64,000 nt of DNA from Vibrio tubiashii (GCF_028551255.1 NZ_CP117029.1:434001-498000), one strand, 5' to 3'. Shown: positions 9,246-19,781, counted from the stretch's first letter. Numbers and translations: made by a program. The notes: generated by a model from the letters alone, not told the origin.

Positions 9246-9352
9246 CCAGCTCTCCAGCTCTCCAGCTCTCCAGCTCTCCAGCTCTCCAGCTCTCCAGCTC
9301 TCCAGCTCTCCAGCTCTCCAGCTCTCCAGCTCTCCAGCTCTCCAGCTCTCCA
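9246..9352. repeat. Tandem array of 8-bp unit CCAGCTCT, 13 perfect copies
   Basis: Thirteen exact units at 9246-9349 plus a partial CCA. The array lies 57 bases after the TTC-loop hairpins. It creates long apparent ORFs in both directions with 8-residue periodicity, which are artefacts of an 8-bp repeat read in threes. Confidence 0.97.
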
Positions 9353-9358
9353 AAAAAC

Positions 9359-9391
9359 AAAAAAGCCGATGCTTTTCACATCAGCTTTTTG
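9359..9391 (-). terminator. Terminator of the pilA-yacG gene group
   Basis: On the minus strand: AAAAAGCTGATG, loop, CATCGGCTTTTTT. It lies 34 bases beyond the yacG stop. Confidence 0.8.
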
Positions 9392-9424
9392 TCCTCGAAT
9401 CCCGAAGCGCAGCGTTCCGTATTT

Positions 9425-9619
9425 TCAGTACTGTTCTTCCGACCAGCCGTCAGCATCAGACATATCTGGTGCACCGGGGATCGTGTTCTCTTCGTCAGCC
9501 CACTCGCCGAAATCAATCATCTGACACTGCTTACTGCAAAACGGGCGGAAAGGGCTCTGCTCGCCCCATGTAACATCTTGGCCGCATTGAGGGCAAGGAA
9601 CGATGGTAATCTTAGACAT
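9425..9619 (-). CDS. yacG: DNA gyrase inhibitor YacG, zinc-finger protein
   Basis: A 64-residue protein with a four-cysteine zinc site: CPQCG at about residues 9-13 and CSKQC at about 28-32, followed by [10 protein letters not shown], all typical of YacG. In E. coli it binds GyrB and inhibits gyrase. It is last in the group pilABCD-coaE-zapD-yacG; coaE-zapD-yacG order is the same in E. coli. Confidence 0.95.
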   Translation of the reverse strand: MSKITIVPCPQCGQDVTWGEQSPFRPFCSKQCQMIDFGEWADEENTIPGAPDMSDADGWSEEQY

Positions 9620-9681
9620 GGTGTTTCTCTGAACTTAAACAAAGGTGTGGGCTTAGTATAGCTTGAATATGGAGTCTGTTG

Positions 9682-10425
9682 TTAGCTACACACAGCGAGT
9701 TTGAACTCAACGTTAGCAACCGATGCTTGACCCGATTCAAACTCAATGAACTTTATCGCGAAGCGGTTCTTATGCCCTGAAATCATAGGGTAGACGCCAA
9801 AGTGCATCGGGATTTCTAAGCGGAGAATGTTGGCTTCATCGGCGTCACTTTGATAGAAACCTGAATTGGCTTGAATGGCGTGGAAGTGACCCGTTTCTCG
9901 CGTGAGTTTAAGCCAAAGCTTGAGGGCTTCAGCGAGTGGTCTTAGGGTTGAAAGCCACTGAGATGCATCGGCTTTTTTGTTTTCAAGTGGTAGGTGTAGC
10001 CAGTGATGAAGTGCTGGTAGGTCAAAGCAACATGAACCTCCTGGGAGATTGAAACGTTGTCTAATTGCACTTAGGAAGCGGTCTTCCTTAAGACTTTGCC
10101 CGAAACGTTCAGCACCCATTAGATCACTGTGTACCGCGTCGACTTCATTTAAGATATTTTGCAGCATATCTTGGTCAACTCCCTCGACATTGAGCCAAGA
10201 GCGGTATGTTAATCTTTGCTTTTCGATATCTTTGGCTAGCTCACTCTTAAGTTGAATTTGCTCGAAGATCTCAAGCAGATCAAACAAAGAACGATAGAAA
10301 ATCAGGTGCTGCATATCATCACTAAACTGAGCCGCTACATCCAGTTGATTAAGCAAAGCTTCAACACGGAGGTAGATGCGAGTTTTTTCGTTTAGTGGAT
10401 GTTCAAAATAATGCGTGGTCATCAA
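9682..10425 (-). CDS. zapD: Cell division protein ZapD
   Basis: A 247-residue protein of the ZapD (YacF, DUF1342) family: starts with [20 protein letters not shown] and has [36 protein letters not shown] in the middle. ZapD crosslinks FtsZ filaments at the division ring. It lies 31 bases after coaE on the minus strand. Confidence 0.95.
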   Translation of the reverse strand: MMTTHYFEHPLNEKTRIYLRVEALLNQLDVAAQFSDDMQHLIFYRSLFDLLEIFEQIQLKSELAKDIEKQRLTYRSWLNVEGVDQDMLQNILNEVDAVHSDLMGAERFGQSLKEDRFLSAIRQRFNLPGGSCCFDLPALHHWLHLPLENKKADASQWLSTLRPLAEALKLWLKLTRETGHFHAIQANSGFYQSDADEANILRLEIPMHFGVYPMISGHKNRFAIKFIEFESGQASVANVEFKLAVCS

Positions 10426-10456
10426 TATGCAGCTCTGTATTCTTCAACCTTTATTC

Positions 10457-11065
10457 TCACCGATTTTCCCTACTGATTTCTAGGAACTTTTTATGTAATT
10501 CTGTGATTTGAGGCAAAAGTTTTTGGTTTTCTGTATTATTTTTAATCACATAATCCGCGATGGCTAATCTCTGCTCTCGCGTTGCTTGCGAAGAGAGAAT
10601 CGCTTTCGCTTGAGCAGTATCAACTTGGTCTCGCTCAACCGTGCGCTGAATTTGCGATTGCTCATCTACATCGACCACTAGCACCTTATCTGCAAGTGCC
10701 TGTAGGTTGTTCTCCACCATTAAAGGGATGACCAGTAAGGCATACTCTGATTGTACTTCGGCAAGTTCAGAGAGCATTTGGGCTCTAATCATAGGGTGGA
10801 GTAGATTGTTCAGCCATTCCTTTTGGCTCGGATCGCTAAAGATGATTTCTCTCAGTTTTGCTCGGTTTAATGTGCCATCTTGCTGAATAACGCTTTGACC
10901 AAAGTGTTGTTCAATGGCTTGCAAGCCTTGGCTTTTGGGTTCAACCACTTGCCTAGCAACAATGTCAGCATCCACAATCTCAATGCCAAACTCTTGCTGG
11001 AATAGGTCTGCAACCGTTGTTTTACCACTGGCAATGCCACCAGTAATACCAATAACTAGTGCCAT
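10457..11065 (-). CDS. coaE: Dephospho-CoA kinase
   Basis: A 202-residue P-loop kinase, last step of coenzyme A synthesis. The Walker A GITGGIASGKTTV is at about residues 6-18; IVDADIVARQVVEP and HPMIRAQM are family motifs. Its ATG is two bases after the pilD stop, so it is translated with the pilus genes. Confidence 0.97.
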   Translation of the reverse strand: MALVIGITGGIASGKTTVADLFQQEFGIEIVDADIVARQVVEPKSQGLQAIEQHFGQSVIQQDGTLNRAKLREIIFSDPSQKEWLNNLLHPMIRAQMLSELAEVQSEYALLVIPLMVENNLQALADKVLVVDVDEQSQIQRTVERDQVDTAQAKAILSSQATREQRLAIADYVIKNNTENQKLLPQITELHKKFLEISRENR

Positions 11066-11066
11066 A

Positions 11067-11936
11067 TTAGATTCCTAAAAAGTTGCTTAAATACCAATTG
11101 AGAATGTCATTTCCCCACATCATGCTCAACCAGCCTGCAATAGCTAAATAAGGGCCAAATGGGAAGGCTTTGTCGATTCCTTGGCTTTTCAATTTGAGCT
11201 GAATGAGGCCAAAAATTAAGCCAACTAAAGAAGAGAGCAAAATGATCATCGGCAAATACTGCCAACCCAGCCAAGCGCCTAAGGCGGCAAGCAGTTTAAA
11301 GTCTCCGTAACCCATCCCTTCTTTGCCTGTGGCTAGCTTAAACAGCCAGTAAATTGACCATAAAGAAAGATAGCCAGCCATTGCACCGATCACCGCGTCT
11401 TGCAGAGACACAGGACTTATTCCGAACAAAGCGAGTGTAATTCCTGCCCAAGTTAGAGGAAGAGTGAGTTGGTCTGGCAGCAGCATGGTGTCGAGATCAA
11501 TAAAGGTTGCCGCGATAAGGGTAAAGGTGAAAAACAGCAAGGCAATCGAGAAGTAGCTCAATGCAAACTGATTTGCGATAACAAAACATAGACCTGCTGA
11601 TAAGATCTCAATCAGAGGGTAGCGCATGCTTATTTTATTATCGCATTGACGACATTTCCCTTTCAGTATCAGCCAACTAACAACAGGAATGTTGTCTATC
11701 ATGCGAATGGGGGTATCGCATTTGGGGCAAGTTGAATTTGGAACGCTGAGGTTGTAAGTCCCTTCTGGGGGCGATATTTGGTATTCAGGAAAGCTTTCCG
11801 CACATTCGGCTCGCCATTCACGTTCCATGATGATCGGCAGGCGATGAATAACCACGTTTAAAAAGCTGCCTACGATAAGACCAAACAATGTTGCTAGTGT
11901 AGGAAAAAGCCAAGGGTAATAGTCAAAAACGTCCAT
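11067..11936 (-). CDS. pilD: Type IV prepilin peptidase / N-methyltransferase PilD
   Basis: A 289-residue inner-membrane aspartyl protease that cuts the leader of type IV pilins and type II secretion pseudopilins and methylates the new N-terminus. The N-terminal cytosolic loop has two CxxC pairs (CPKCDTP at about 72 and CRQC at about 97). The two catalytic aspartates are in [11 protein letters not shown] (about 146-156) and GMGYGDFK (about 206-213). About eight hydrophobic segments. It probably also serves other pilus and secretion systems in the cell. Confidence 0.96.
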   Translation of the reverse strand: MDVFDYYPWLFPTLATLFGLIVGSFLNVVIHRLPIIMEREWRAECAESFPEYQISPPEGTYNLSVPNSTCPKCDTPIRMIDNIPVVSWLILKGKCRQCDNKISMRYPLIEILSAGLCFVIANQFALSYFSIALLFFTFTLIAATFIDLDTMLLPDQLTLPLTWAGITLALFGISPVSLQDAVIGAMAGYLSLWSIYWLFKLATGKEGMGYGDFKLLAALGAWLGWQYLPMIILLSSLVGLIFGLIQLKLKSQGIDKAFPFGPYLAIAGWLSMMWGNDILNWYLSNFLGI

Positions 11937-11994
11937 AAAGTAGGTACAGCTCTTTAAGTAAAAGCATTCAGTTCAATTAGATAAGCCTTGTATC

Positions 11995-13218
11995 TTATCC
12001 TAAGACACTCATCAAATTAAAGATAGGTAAATACATTGCGACAATCAGACCACCGACAACAATACCTAGAAAGATGATTATCGTGGGCTCTATGATCTTA
12101 CCAAGGTTATCAACAGTATTATCGATCTCAAACTCATACACATCGGCAATTTTGTGTAGCATTTCTCCGAGCCGACCTGACTCTTCACCTATCATTATCA
12201 TCTGCAAAACCATTTCGGGAAAACAGTCAGAGTTGCGCAGTGAAAGATACAGCGGCATACCTGCAGTGACATCGAGCAAAGCCGCTTTGATTGCTTGGTG
12301 ATAATGCTGGTTACGAACCGTTTTAGCGGAGGCTCTTATACCTTCTAGAATTGGGATTCCGGCGTTAAAGCTAGTGGCAAGTGTTCGGCTAAATTTAGCA
12401 ATTGCCGCTTTAGTTAAAATGTTGCCGAGCAGCGGGATCTTGAGTAGGGCACGACTAAACAGTAATTGAAGTCGGTATGATTTTGTTAAACCGAGCTTAA
12501 TGACCCCTGATAGCAGCATCAATCCAATTAAGCTAGGTCCTGAATAGGTTTGTAACCAAGCGGATAAGGCCAGCACTTGTTGGGTAAGCCAAGGTAACTC
12601 AGCACCAAAGCCTGCAAACATCGCTTCAAACTGAGGTATCACCATCGTTAGCATTAGATACGTCACAGCGAAAGCCGTGGTCATCACCATAGTGGGATAG
12701 ATGAGCGCTTTGGTTACCTTGGCGTTAAGTCGTTGCGATTTTTCCCGATAGTCAGCAATACGTTGGAGTACTTCCGCTAAGTTGCCAGACTGCTCTCCAG
12801 TGGCAACGAGGTCGGTATAAAGGCTATCGAATAGCGGGCTAGCGGTGCCTAAGCTCTGAGAGAGCGGGTTTCCTGATTCTACCTCTTTGCTTATGTGGCT
12901 TAAGATCGATCTCATCTCAGCTTTGGGGTGGTTAAGAGTAATAAGCTTCAATGCTTGAATAAGAGGTACTCCAGTCGCGAGCATAGTACTCAGCTGCCTC
13001 GTGAGTAGAGTGATGTCTTTCTTTTTGACTCTTTGTGTTAGGCGAGTAACGAGAGACAGTGACTTTCTTCTTAGAGATTTAACACGAATCGATTGTTCAC
13101 TCAGTTTATCTTTCACTTCGTTGTCACTTAAGGCCAGCGTAGAGCCAGAGACGATCTTTCCTCGCTGGTTAACCCCCTTCCAGCGATACTGTTTGAGTTG
13201 ATGAGATGTTGCTTTCAT
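11995..13218 (-). CDS. pilC: Type IV pilus inner-membrane platform protein PilC
   Basis: A 407-residue GspF/PilC protein with two repeated cytoplasmic GspF domains (about 70-195 and 275-395), each followed by hydrophobic segments. The motifs [18 protein letters not shown] and [19 protein letters not shown] are the matching halves of the duplication. It couples the PilB motor to pilin insertion. It lies 10 bases after pilB and 58 bases before pilD. Confidence 0.96.
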   Translation of the reverse strand: MKATSHQLKQYRWKGVNQRGKIVSGSTLALSDNEVKDKLSEQSIRVKSLRRKSLSLVTRLTQRVKKKDITLLTRQLSTMLATGVPLIQALKLITLNHPKAEMRSILSHISKEVESGNPLSQSLGTASPLFDSLYTDLVATGEQSGNLAEVLQRIADYREKSQRLNAKVTKALIYPTMVMTTAFAVTYLMLTMVIPQFEAMFAGFGAELPWLTQQVLALSAWLQTYSGPSLIGLMLLSGVIKLGLTKSYRLQLLFSRALLKIPLLGNILTKAAIAKFSRTLATSFNAGIPILEGIRASAKTVRNQHYHQAIKAALLDVTAGMPLYLSLRNSDCFPEMVLQMIMIGEESGRLGEMLHKIADVYEFEIDNTVDNLGKIIEPTIIIFLGIVVGGLIVAMYLPIFNLMSVLG

Positions 13219-13228
13219 TTCAGATCAC

Positions 13229-14920
13229 CTACAAGTAAAGAACACGTTGCAACTCTAGGTAACTGGTGACTCCTGCGAGCAGTTTCTCCGTTCCAGACTC
13301 TTTAAGCGTCTGCATTCCTTGCTTTATCGCGACCTTTTCGATGGCTTTAGCATCTGCCTCTTGATTGATGACTTGCACTAACTTGTCGTCTATCTGCATC
13401 ACTTCATAGATTCCAGTTCGCCCAAAATAGCCTTGACTGCATTCACTGCACCCTTGTTCATTAGCAGCAAAAACCACGGTGTTGTTTGCTAACTCCAGTT
13501 GTTGGCAATGTGTCTCTGGCAAGGTTTGCTGCTGCTTACAATGGTTACACAGCTTTCGTGCCAAACGCTGGGCAATGATTAAGCTCAGTGATGAAGAGAC
13601 ATTGAATGGGGAGATGCCCATATGTTGCAAGCGAACGACGCTTTCGGCAGCCGAGTTCGTATGCAATGTTGATAGCACTAGGTGACCTGTTTGTGCCGCT
13701 TTGACTGCGATTTCAGCCGTTTCGAGGTCGCGTATCTCACCGACCATGACAATGTCCGGGTCTTGGCGTAGGAAGGCGCGCAAGGCTTGGGCGAAGTCTA
13801 ATCCAATTTTGGGGTTGATTTGAACTTGGTTAACGCCCGCTAAATTAATTTCCACCGGGTCTTCTGCGGTGGCGATGTTCACTTGTGGGGTATTGATCAT
13901 GTTTAACCCCGCATAAAGTGAGACTGTCTTACCGCTGCCTGTTGGTCCTGTCATCAAAATCATGCCTTGGGGTTTGCTCAGTGCTTTTTGATACAAAGCT
14001 TGTTGGTGTTGGTTGTACCCTAGTGATTGAATGTCTAACTCGGCACTGCTGCTATCGAGAAGGCGTAGCACGATCTTTTCGCCCCATAGAGTTGGTAGGG
14101 TTGAAATACGAATATCGACAGCGGTACTTGCACTGAGTTGAAGCTTGATGCGTCCATCTTGAGGTAAGCGGCGCTCGGCAATATCGAGTTTGGCGATGAT
14201 CTTTAGTCTTGCCGATAAACGGCGACTTAATGTATGGCTAGGTTGTTGAGTCTCAATCAAAATGCCATCACAACGAAATCGCACACGATAAGAGGCTTCA
14301 TAGGGTTCAAAGTGAATGTCAGATGCCTTTTTCCTAACCGCATCCAGTAATATTTGATTGATATACCGACTTACCGGTGAGTTATCACTACTCAGGTCTT
14401 CGACTGGGTTAATCTCATCATTAGAGAGCTCGACTAAGCTGACGAGCTCTTGTTCGCTCAGCTCTTTTGCATGACTCGCTTCTTCACCACAGATAGCGCT
14501 GCCATACAAGCGACGTACCGCGCCATTGAGCTGCTTTACGTCAGCTAAAACTAACTCAATCTGCTTTCCGGTCGCAAAGCGAAACTCTTCTTCGATTGCG
14601 ATATTGGTCGGGTCGGTAACGGCGATAAGCAGTTGGTGTTCACTCTGTAGAATAGGCACTGCTCGGGAGCGGGTGATCAGTTCGCGCAGGCCTAAACTGT
14701 GGCATACCGTTTGATAATCGTAATTGGCGAAGTCGATGATGGGTAAGGCAAAAATTTGCGAGAGTTGTGAGACTAATTCTGCTTGGGTGAGCCAACCTTG
14801 CTCTACTATTACTTCGGCCACGTTAAGATTTGTGTCCTTAACCAATTCAACCAACTGAGCTTCTTGAACAGGGTCAAGAAGCTCAGCTTGGCGCAAAATA
14901 GAGGGCAGGTTGGTTAGCAC
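13229..14920 (-). CDS. pilB: Type IV pilus assembly ATPase PilB
   Basis: A hexameric motor ATPase that drives pilus extension, about 563 residues from the GTG at 14920-14918. The N-terminal MshEN/T2SSE_N part is at about 1-150. The ATPase core has Walker A GPTGSGKT near residue 325, the Asp box and Walker B (DPDIVMVGEIRDLETAEIA), and a four-cysteine zinc finger (CNHCK ... CSECSQGYFGRTGIYEV). I prefer the GTG start because it overlaps the pilA stop by one base (TAGTG) and gives the family's usual N-terminus (LTNLPSILRQAELL). A longer frame starting inside pilA is unlikely. Confidence 0.95.
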   Translation of the reverse strand: MLTNLPSILRQAELLDPVQEAQLVELVKDTNLNVAEVIVEQGWLTQAELVSQLSQIFALPIIDFANYDYQTVCHSLGLRELITRSRAVPILQSEHQLLIAVTDPTNIAIEEEFRFATGKQIELVLADVKQLNGAVRRLYGSAICGEEASHAKELSEQELVSLVELSNDEINPVEDLSSDNSPVSRYINQILLDAVRKKASDIHFEPYEASYRVRFRCDGILIETQQPSHTLSRRLSARLKIIAKLDIAERRLPQDGRIKLQLSASTAVDIRISTLPTLWGEKIVLRLLDSSSAELDIQSLGYNQHQQALYQKALSKPQGMILMTGPTGSGKTVSLYAGLNMINTPQVNIATAEDPVEINLAGVNQVQINPKIGLDFAQALRAFLRQDPDIVMVGEIRDLETAEIAVKAAQTGHLVLSTLHTNSAAESVVRLQHMGISPFNVSSSLSLIIAQRLARKLCNHCKQQQTLPETHCQQLELANNTVVFAANEQGCSECSQGYFGRTGIYEVMQIDDKLVQVINQEADAKAIEKVAIKQGMQTLKESGTEKLLAGVTSYLELQRVLYL

Positions 14921-15324
14921 TATGAGCAACCAGATATTGTTACCGTCGAGGAGAGGGTACAATTCCATTCTCCCTTGGCATTGCGCTTAAGCGTTACAGT
15001 TTGGCCTTTACCTGAGCCTTGAGTAATTGACGCAACTATATCATTAGTATCAGTCCCTGTAGCAATTGCACCTGAAGTTGCGTTAATAGTGCCAATAGCA
15101 AAAGCCTGTGAAATGCTCGGAAAAGTGCCGTCAATGGCAATGGAGTCTTCAACAATTGTTTTATAGGCAGTAGCCGATGCTAACGCTGAGCCTAATGCTC
15201 CTTTTTTTACGTAGTTTTGATATTGAGGCACTGCAATTGCTGCTAGAACGCCAATTACGGCAACCACAATCATCAACTCAATTAAGGTAAAGCCTTTGGT
15301 TTTGCGGCTTTGTAAACTTTGCAT
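14920..15324 (-). CDS. pilA: Type IV major pilin PilA (competence/chitin-type)
   Basis: A pilin of 134 residues from the ATG at 15324. The short basic leader ends KTKG, followed by FTLIELMIVVAVIGVLAAIAVPQYQNY with Phe+1 and Glu+5 of the mature pilin; the two C-terminal cysteines (WNC ... SGC) close the D-loop. An ATG 12 bases upstream is less likely because it contains the GGAGAG ribosome site of the chosen start. In Vibrio this chitin-regulated pilus takes up DNA; control by TfoX and quorum sensing is known biology and not visible here. The mature C-terminal half is usually strain-variable. Confidence 0.95.
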   Translation of the reverse strand: MQSLQSRKTKGFTLIELMIVVAVIGVLAAIAVPQYQNYVKKGALGSALASATAYKTIVEDSIAIDGTFPSISQAFAIGTINATSGAIATGTDTNDIVASITQGSGKGQTVTLKRNAKGEWNCTLSSTVTISGCS

Positions 15325-15506
15325 ATTTCTCTCCATAGATAAAAGACGATTTGTCCGGAGAGAGTATTGAATGGGGTGCTAAGCAGAAATGTGCGAGCAG
15401 GTTGTTTCCGAGTAAGTTAGGAAAAAATAGTCCTTAGTTTCATATCAAGTACAATTTGATCCGAGCTAGGGCATGAGTTGAGATGGGTAAGCTTAGGACG
15501 AATACA

Positions 15507-15533
15507 AAAATAGAGGCTCGAAGCCTCTATTTT
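15507..15533 (-). terminator. Terminator of nadC
   Basis: AAAATAGAGGC / GCCTCTATTTT with loop TCGAA. It lies 33 bases past the nadC stop and separates nadC from the pilA promoter region. In the remaining 180 bases before pilA I see no clear promoter box. Confidence 0.85.
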
Positions 15534-15565
15534 CTTGAGTAGTACGTTGTTTTTTCTGCTGATAG

Positions 15566-16513
<948 letters not shown>

Positions 16514-16584
16514 TCAGCCATTAATCTCGCATTTCATCGCCAAAGGGATAAAATCAGAGAGTTAGTCATGATAATGAGCCGCTT

Positions 16585-17130
16585 ATGATCGATGAAAATG
16601 GTTGGTACAACAAAGCTAGACATGTACCTTCACCTTTTTTTGACCACAGAACAGACACTACAGACATTTCGCTTTTGGTTGTGCATAACATCAGCTTACC
16701 GCCGGGTCAGTTTGGTGGTCCGTATATTGAACAGTTTTTTACTGGGCAACTAGACCCGAATGATCATCCGTTCTTTGAAGTGATCCATAATATGGGTGTT
16801 TCGGCTCATTGCTTAATCAGACGTGATGGGGAGGTAGTTCAGTTTGTACCGTTTACTGCAAGGGCATGGCACGCAGGTGTTTCGAGCTTTGCCGGGCGAG
16901 ATAAGTGCAATGACTATTCGATCGGCATTGAGTTAGAGGGCAGTGACTACGTTGCCTACACAGATGAGCAATACCAAGCGTTAACGGAGCTCACCAAGCA
17001 GATTCAAGTCAGCTACCCGAAAATCACCTTACCGCGCATTACTGGCCACCAATACATTGCGCCACTGCGCAAAACCGATCCGGGTTTGGTGTTTGATTGG
17101 GGAAGGTTTAGGGGCGGGCTGCGCCCTTAG
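16585..17130 (+). CDS. ampD: 1,6-anhydro-N-acetylmuramyl-L-alanine amidase AmpD
   Basis: A 181-residue cytoplasmic zinc amidase of the Amidase_2 family that recycles cell-wall muropeptides. Zinc ligands are in VVHNIS (about residue 34) and in TGHQYIAPLRKTDPG (His and Asp near 154 and 164); NDYSIGIELEGSDY is the conserved core. The gene end is odd: the last residues after DWGRFR (GGLRP) and the stop are encoded by the first hairpin of a dispersed repeat (GGGCTGCGCCC at 17116-17126). The catalytic domain is complete. Confidence 0.96.
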   Translation: MIDENGWYNKARHVPSPFFDHRTDTTDISLLVVHNISLPPGQFGGPYIEQFFTGQLDPNDHPFFEVIHNMGVSAHCLIRRDGEVVQFVPFTARAWHAGVSSFAGRDKCNDYSIGIELEGSDYVAYTDEQYQALTELTKQIQVSYPKITLPRITGHQYIAPLRKTDPGLVFDWGRFRGGLRP

Positions 17131-17310
17131 AAATAGGAACGGACTTCGTCCTGCGGGAACGAGCTCCGCTCTATGGTTCGCTTTGCTGCGGGAGAGCTAG
17201 AGTTGATACCTCAAGCAAAATGGATCAACTTTAGTTATCCAGTTATCCAGTTATCCAGTTATCCAGTTATCCGTAGGGCGAAGCCCGTTCCCGCATCCAG
17301 ATTCCCGTTT
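17113..17310. repeat. Dispersed TTC-loop hairpin repeat, copy 2, with tandem AGTTATCC x5
   Basis: Fills the ampD-fldB gap and runs into the ampD end. Hairpins: GGGC-TGC-GCCC (17116-17126), GGAC-TTC-GTCC (17141-17151), GAGC-TCC-GCTC (17161-17171) and GGGC-GAA-GCCC (17276-17286). Five exact copies of the 8-bp unit AGTTATCC lie at 17233-17272. No gene is supported here; the apparent ORF at 17173-17406 is repeat DNA plus antisense fldB. Confidence 0.75.
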
Positions 17311-17832
17311 TTACAGCGTCTCTTGGTACTCAACCAAGATCTGCTCGACCCAAGTGGCGATACGTTCATCGCTCAGTTCATATTGGGAATCTTCATCAAG
17401 CGCTAGGCCGACAAATTTACTGCCATCTTCGGTTAGTGCTTTTGAGGCTTCAAACTCGTAGTTCTCGTCGTTAGGCCAGTAACCAACAAAGTTAGCTCCG
17501 GTCTTTTTCAGCTCGTGGTGCAAGAGTCCCATAGCATCCAGATACCACTCGCCATAGCCTTCTTGATCGCCTAAGCCGAATAGTGCGACGGTTTTGCCAT
17601 TTAGCGATACGCCATCGATTTGATCCCATAACTCATTCCAGTCTTCTTGGATCTCACCAAAATCCCAGGTTGAAATGCCGATAATCAGAAAATCATAATC
17701 TTCCATCAAAGAGAGTGGTGACTCTTTAACGTTGTGAATATCAACAAGGTCTTCACCAATGATAGCGCGGATTTTCTCTGCCGCCATTTCGGTGTAACAA
17801 GTCGTTGAGCCGTAAAATAGACCGATTTTCAT
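17311..17832 (-). CDS. fldB: Flavodoxin FldB
   Basis: A 173-residue long-chain flavodoxin. The FMN phosphate loop is [16 protein letters not shown] (about 3-18), [14 protein letters not shown] (about 52-65) is the first isoalloxazine loop, and [17 protein letters not shown] (about 86-102) the second with its tyrosine. It is a small FMN electron carrier. Position beside xerD-dsbC-recJ is that of fldB in E. coli, which decides between FldA and FldB. Confidence 0.93.
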   Translation of the reverse strand: MKIGLFYGSTTCYTEMAAEKIRAIIGEDLVDIHNVKESPLSLMEDYDFLIIGISTWDFGEIQEDWNELWDQIDGVSLNGKTVALFGLGDQEGYGEWYLDAMGLLHHELKKTGANFVGYWPNDENYEFEASKALTEDGSKFVGLALDEDSQYELSDERIATWVEQILVEYQETL

Positions 17833-17983
17833 AGCATTATTTTATATTTTGAGAATTGATGGTGAATTCTAACCACAAAATGGCGAGCTTTGCAGCGAAT
17901 ATCCACTTTCACTAGCAATTTTTATAGCTTTATTGTTTTGTGGCACTTACATTTGACCGCAGAAAAAATTTTTGAGGTTTGCC

Positions 17984-18892
17984 GTGTCACAACAAATGTC
18001 GCCTGACCAAGGGCTAGTAGAACAGTTTTTAGATGCGATGTGGATGGAGCGGGGTTTATCTGAAAACACCCTTGCCTCATACCGAAATGATCTCTCAAAG
18101 CTAATCCAGTGGATGACAGCCAATAATTATCGTCTCGACTTTATCAGTTTGTCTGGGCTGCAAGACTATCAGACGTGGTTGGTTGACGAAGGTTATAAGC
18201 AAACTTCACGAGCAAGAATGTTGTCCGCAATTCGACGTCTGTTTCAGTATTTGCATCGAGAGAAAGTACGCAGTGATGATCCGAGTGCACTACTGGTAAG
18301 CCCAAAACTACCCAAACGCCTGCCTAAAGATCTGACTGAAGAACAAGTGGATGCGCTACTTGATGCGCCAGATCCGAATGATCCGATGGAGCTGCGTGAT
18401 AAAGCCATGCTTGAATTGCTTTATGCGACCGGGTTGCGTGTCACAGAGTTAGTCAGCCTGACAATGGAAAACGTCAGCTTGCGTCAAGGCGTTGTTCGGG
18501 TCACGGGTAAAGGTGGTAAAGAGCGTTTGGTGCCGATGGGAGAAAATGCCGTTGAATGGATTGAAACTTTTATCCACCAAGGCAGGTCTGAATTACTTGG
18601 AGAGACAACCTCTGATGTGGTGTTTCCAAGTAAACGCGCGCGACAAATGACTCGCCAGACGTTTTGGCATCGTATAAAGCACTACGCGGTGATAGCTGGA
18701 ATAGATACCGAACTACTTTCTCCTCACGTGCTAAGACACGCTTTTGCGACCCATTTGTTGAACTACGGCGCAGACTTACGTGTAGTACAGATGCTTTTGG
18801 GGCATAGTGACTTGTCTACAACACAAATTTATACTCATGTAGCAACTGAACGATTGAAACAGCTACACAGTGAGCATCACCCAAGGGCTTAA
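17984..18892 (+). CDS. xerD: Site-specific tyrosine recombinase XerD
   Basis: A tyrosine recombinase of 302 residues from GTG 17984; with XerC it resolves chromosome dimers at dif. The SAM-like N-terminal domain is at about 9-100. Catalytic residues: Arg in LLYATGLRVTEL (about 152), Lys in VRVTGKGGKERLVPMG, HVLRH, the later His/HSD box, and the nucleophile Tyr in TTQIYTHV. The GTG start is preferred over a TTG 12 bases upstream because the ribosome site TTTGAGG occupies 17971-17977. Vibrio phages of the CTX type also use this enzyme (known biology). Confidence 0.97.
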   Translation: MSQQMSPDQGLVEQFLDAMWMERGLSENTLASYRNDLSKLIQWMTANNYRLDFISLSGLQDYQTWLVDEGYKQTSRARMLSAIRRLFQYLHREKVRSDDPSALLVSPKLPKRLPKDLTEEQVDALLDAPDPNDPMELRDKAMLELLYATGLRVTELVSLTMENVSLRQGVVRVTGKGGKERLVPMGENAVEWIETFIHQGRSELLGETTSDVVFPSKRARQMTRQTFWHRIKHYAVIAGIDTELLSPHVLRHAFATHLLNYGADLRVVQMLLGHSDLSTTQIYTHVATERLKQLHSEHHPRA

Positions 18893-18932
18893 GCGCTCAT
18901 GGTTATAACTAAATCGATTTAAGGTGAATTGA

Positions 18933-19685
18933 ATGAGCATATTACGCCGAATGACTCTACTTACATTGCCATTTCTACTTGCTACACAAACCGTATCTGC
19001 AGGCGAGGTGAAATTTGATAAAGCGCAGCTAGAAGAACATTTTGCCAAGCTAGGATTGGAAGTGAAGGACGTTGTTCCCGCTGATATTGATGGCTTAGTT
19101 GAAATACAAACCAGCGGTGGAATCCTGTTCGCATCACCAACTGGCGATTACTTTATCACGGGTACCTTGTACAAGCTGGACTCAAATGGCAAGTACGAAG
19201 ATGTGCTAGCAAAACGCCAAGCGCCAATCAATGCGGCGAAAATTGAAGCCTTTAAAGACAGCATGATTGAGTTTAAAGCCAAAGATGAGAAGTACGTGAT
19301 CTCTGTTTTCACTGATATTACATGTGGCTACTGTGTTCGTCTTCATAGTCAGATGAAAGACTACAATGATCTAGGCATTACTATTCGTTACCTCGCTTAT
19401 CCTCGTCAGGGTGCGACAGGCTCAGTGGCTGATCAAATGGCTTCGATTTGGGGCGCAGAAGACCCACAATCCGCGATGCACAACGGTAAGGTAAAGCGTG
19501 AGTTCCCAGAAAAGAGTGAAGACTTTGCTAAGTATCAGCAGATTATTCAGGATCACTATGCGCTAGGTCGTGAACTGGGAATCAGTGGTACGCCAGCGAT
19601 CTTCTTACCTAATGGTGAGATGGTGGGTGGTTACTTGCCACCAGAACAGATGTTGCAACGCCTGCAACAAACTCCAAAGTCGTAA
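18933..19685 (+). CDS. dsbC: Periplasmic thiol:disulfide isomerase DsbC
   Basis: A 250-residue exported protein: signal peptide of about 23 residues ending VSAG-EV, a dimerisation domain (about 24-85) and a thioredoxin fold with the active site CGYC (DITCGYCVRLH, near residue 131). The cis-proline is in SGTPAIFL. It corrects wrong disulfides and is kept reduced by DsbD. xerD-dsbC-recJ order is conserved. Confidence 0.97.
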   Translation: MSILRRMTLLTLPFLLATQTVSAGEVKFDKAQLEEHFAKLGLEVKDVVPADIDGLVEIQTSGGILFASPTGDYFITGTLYKLDSNGKYEDVLAKRQAPINAAKIEAFKDSMIEFKAKDEKYVISVFTDITCGYCVRLHSQMKDYNDLGITIRYLAYPRQGATGSVADQMASIWGAEDPQSAMHNGKVKREFPEKSEDFAKYQQIIQDHYALGRELGISGTPAIFLPNGEMVGGYLPPEQMLQRLQQTPKS

Positions 19686-19781
19686 CTTAAACTAATCAAG
19701 TAGCCAAACTAAATATCCTCAGTTTAGTTTGGTTACTGCTATGATTGTCCCACTTAACTTATCATCACCCGATCTATTGCC

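Noticed and set aside
9246-9352. CRISPR array
   Set aside because: Units are directly joined with no spacers and no cas genes are near; the same applies to the arrays at 21685 and 17233.
9172-9661. Two long ORFs on opposite strands (repeating GELESWRA and SSSPALQL)
   Set aside because: They are the 8-bp CCAGCTCT array read in threes; no ribosome site, no domain, and they run into repeats, a terminator and antisense yacG.
14921-14968. 16-residue N-terminal extension of pilB
   Set aside because: Lies inside pilA in another frame; the GTG at 14920 gives the family N-terminus.
17173-17406. 77-codon plus-strand ORF after ampD
   Set aside because: Made of repeat DNA and the antisense of fldB; no start context.
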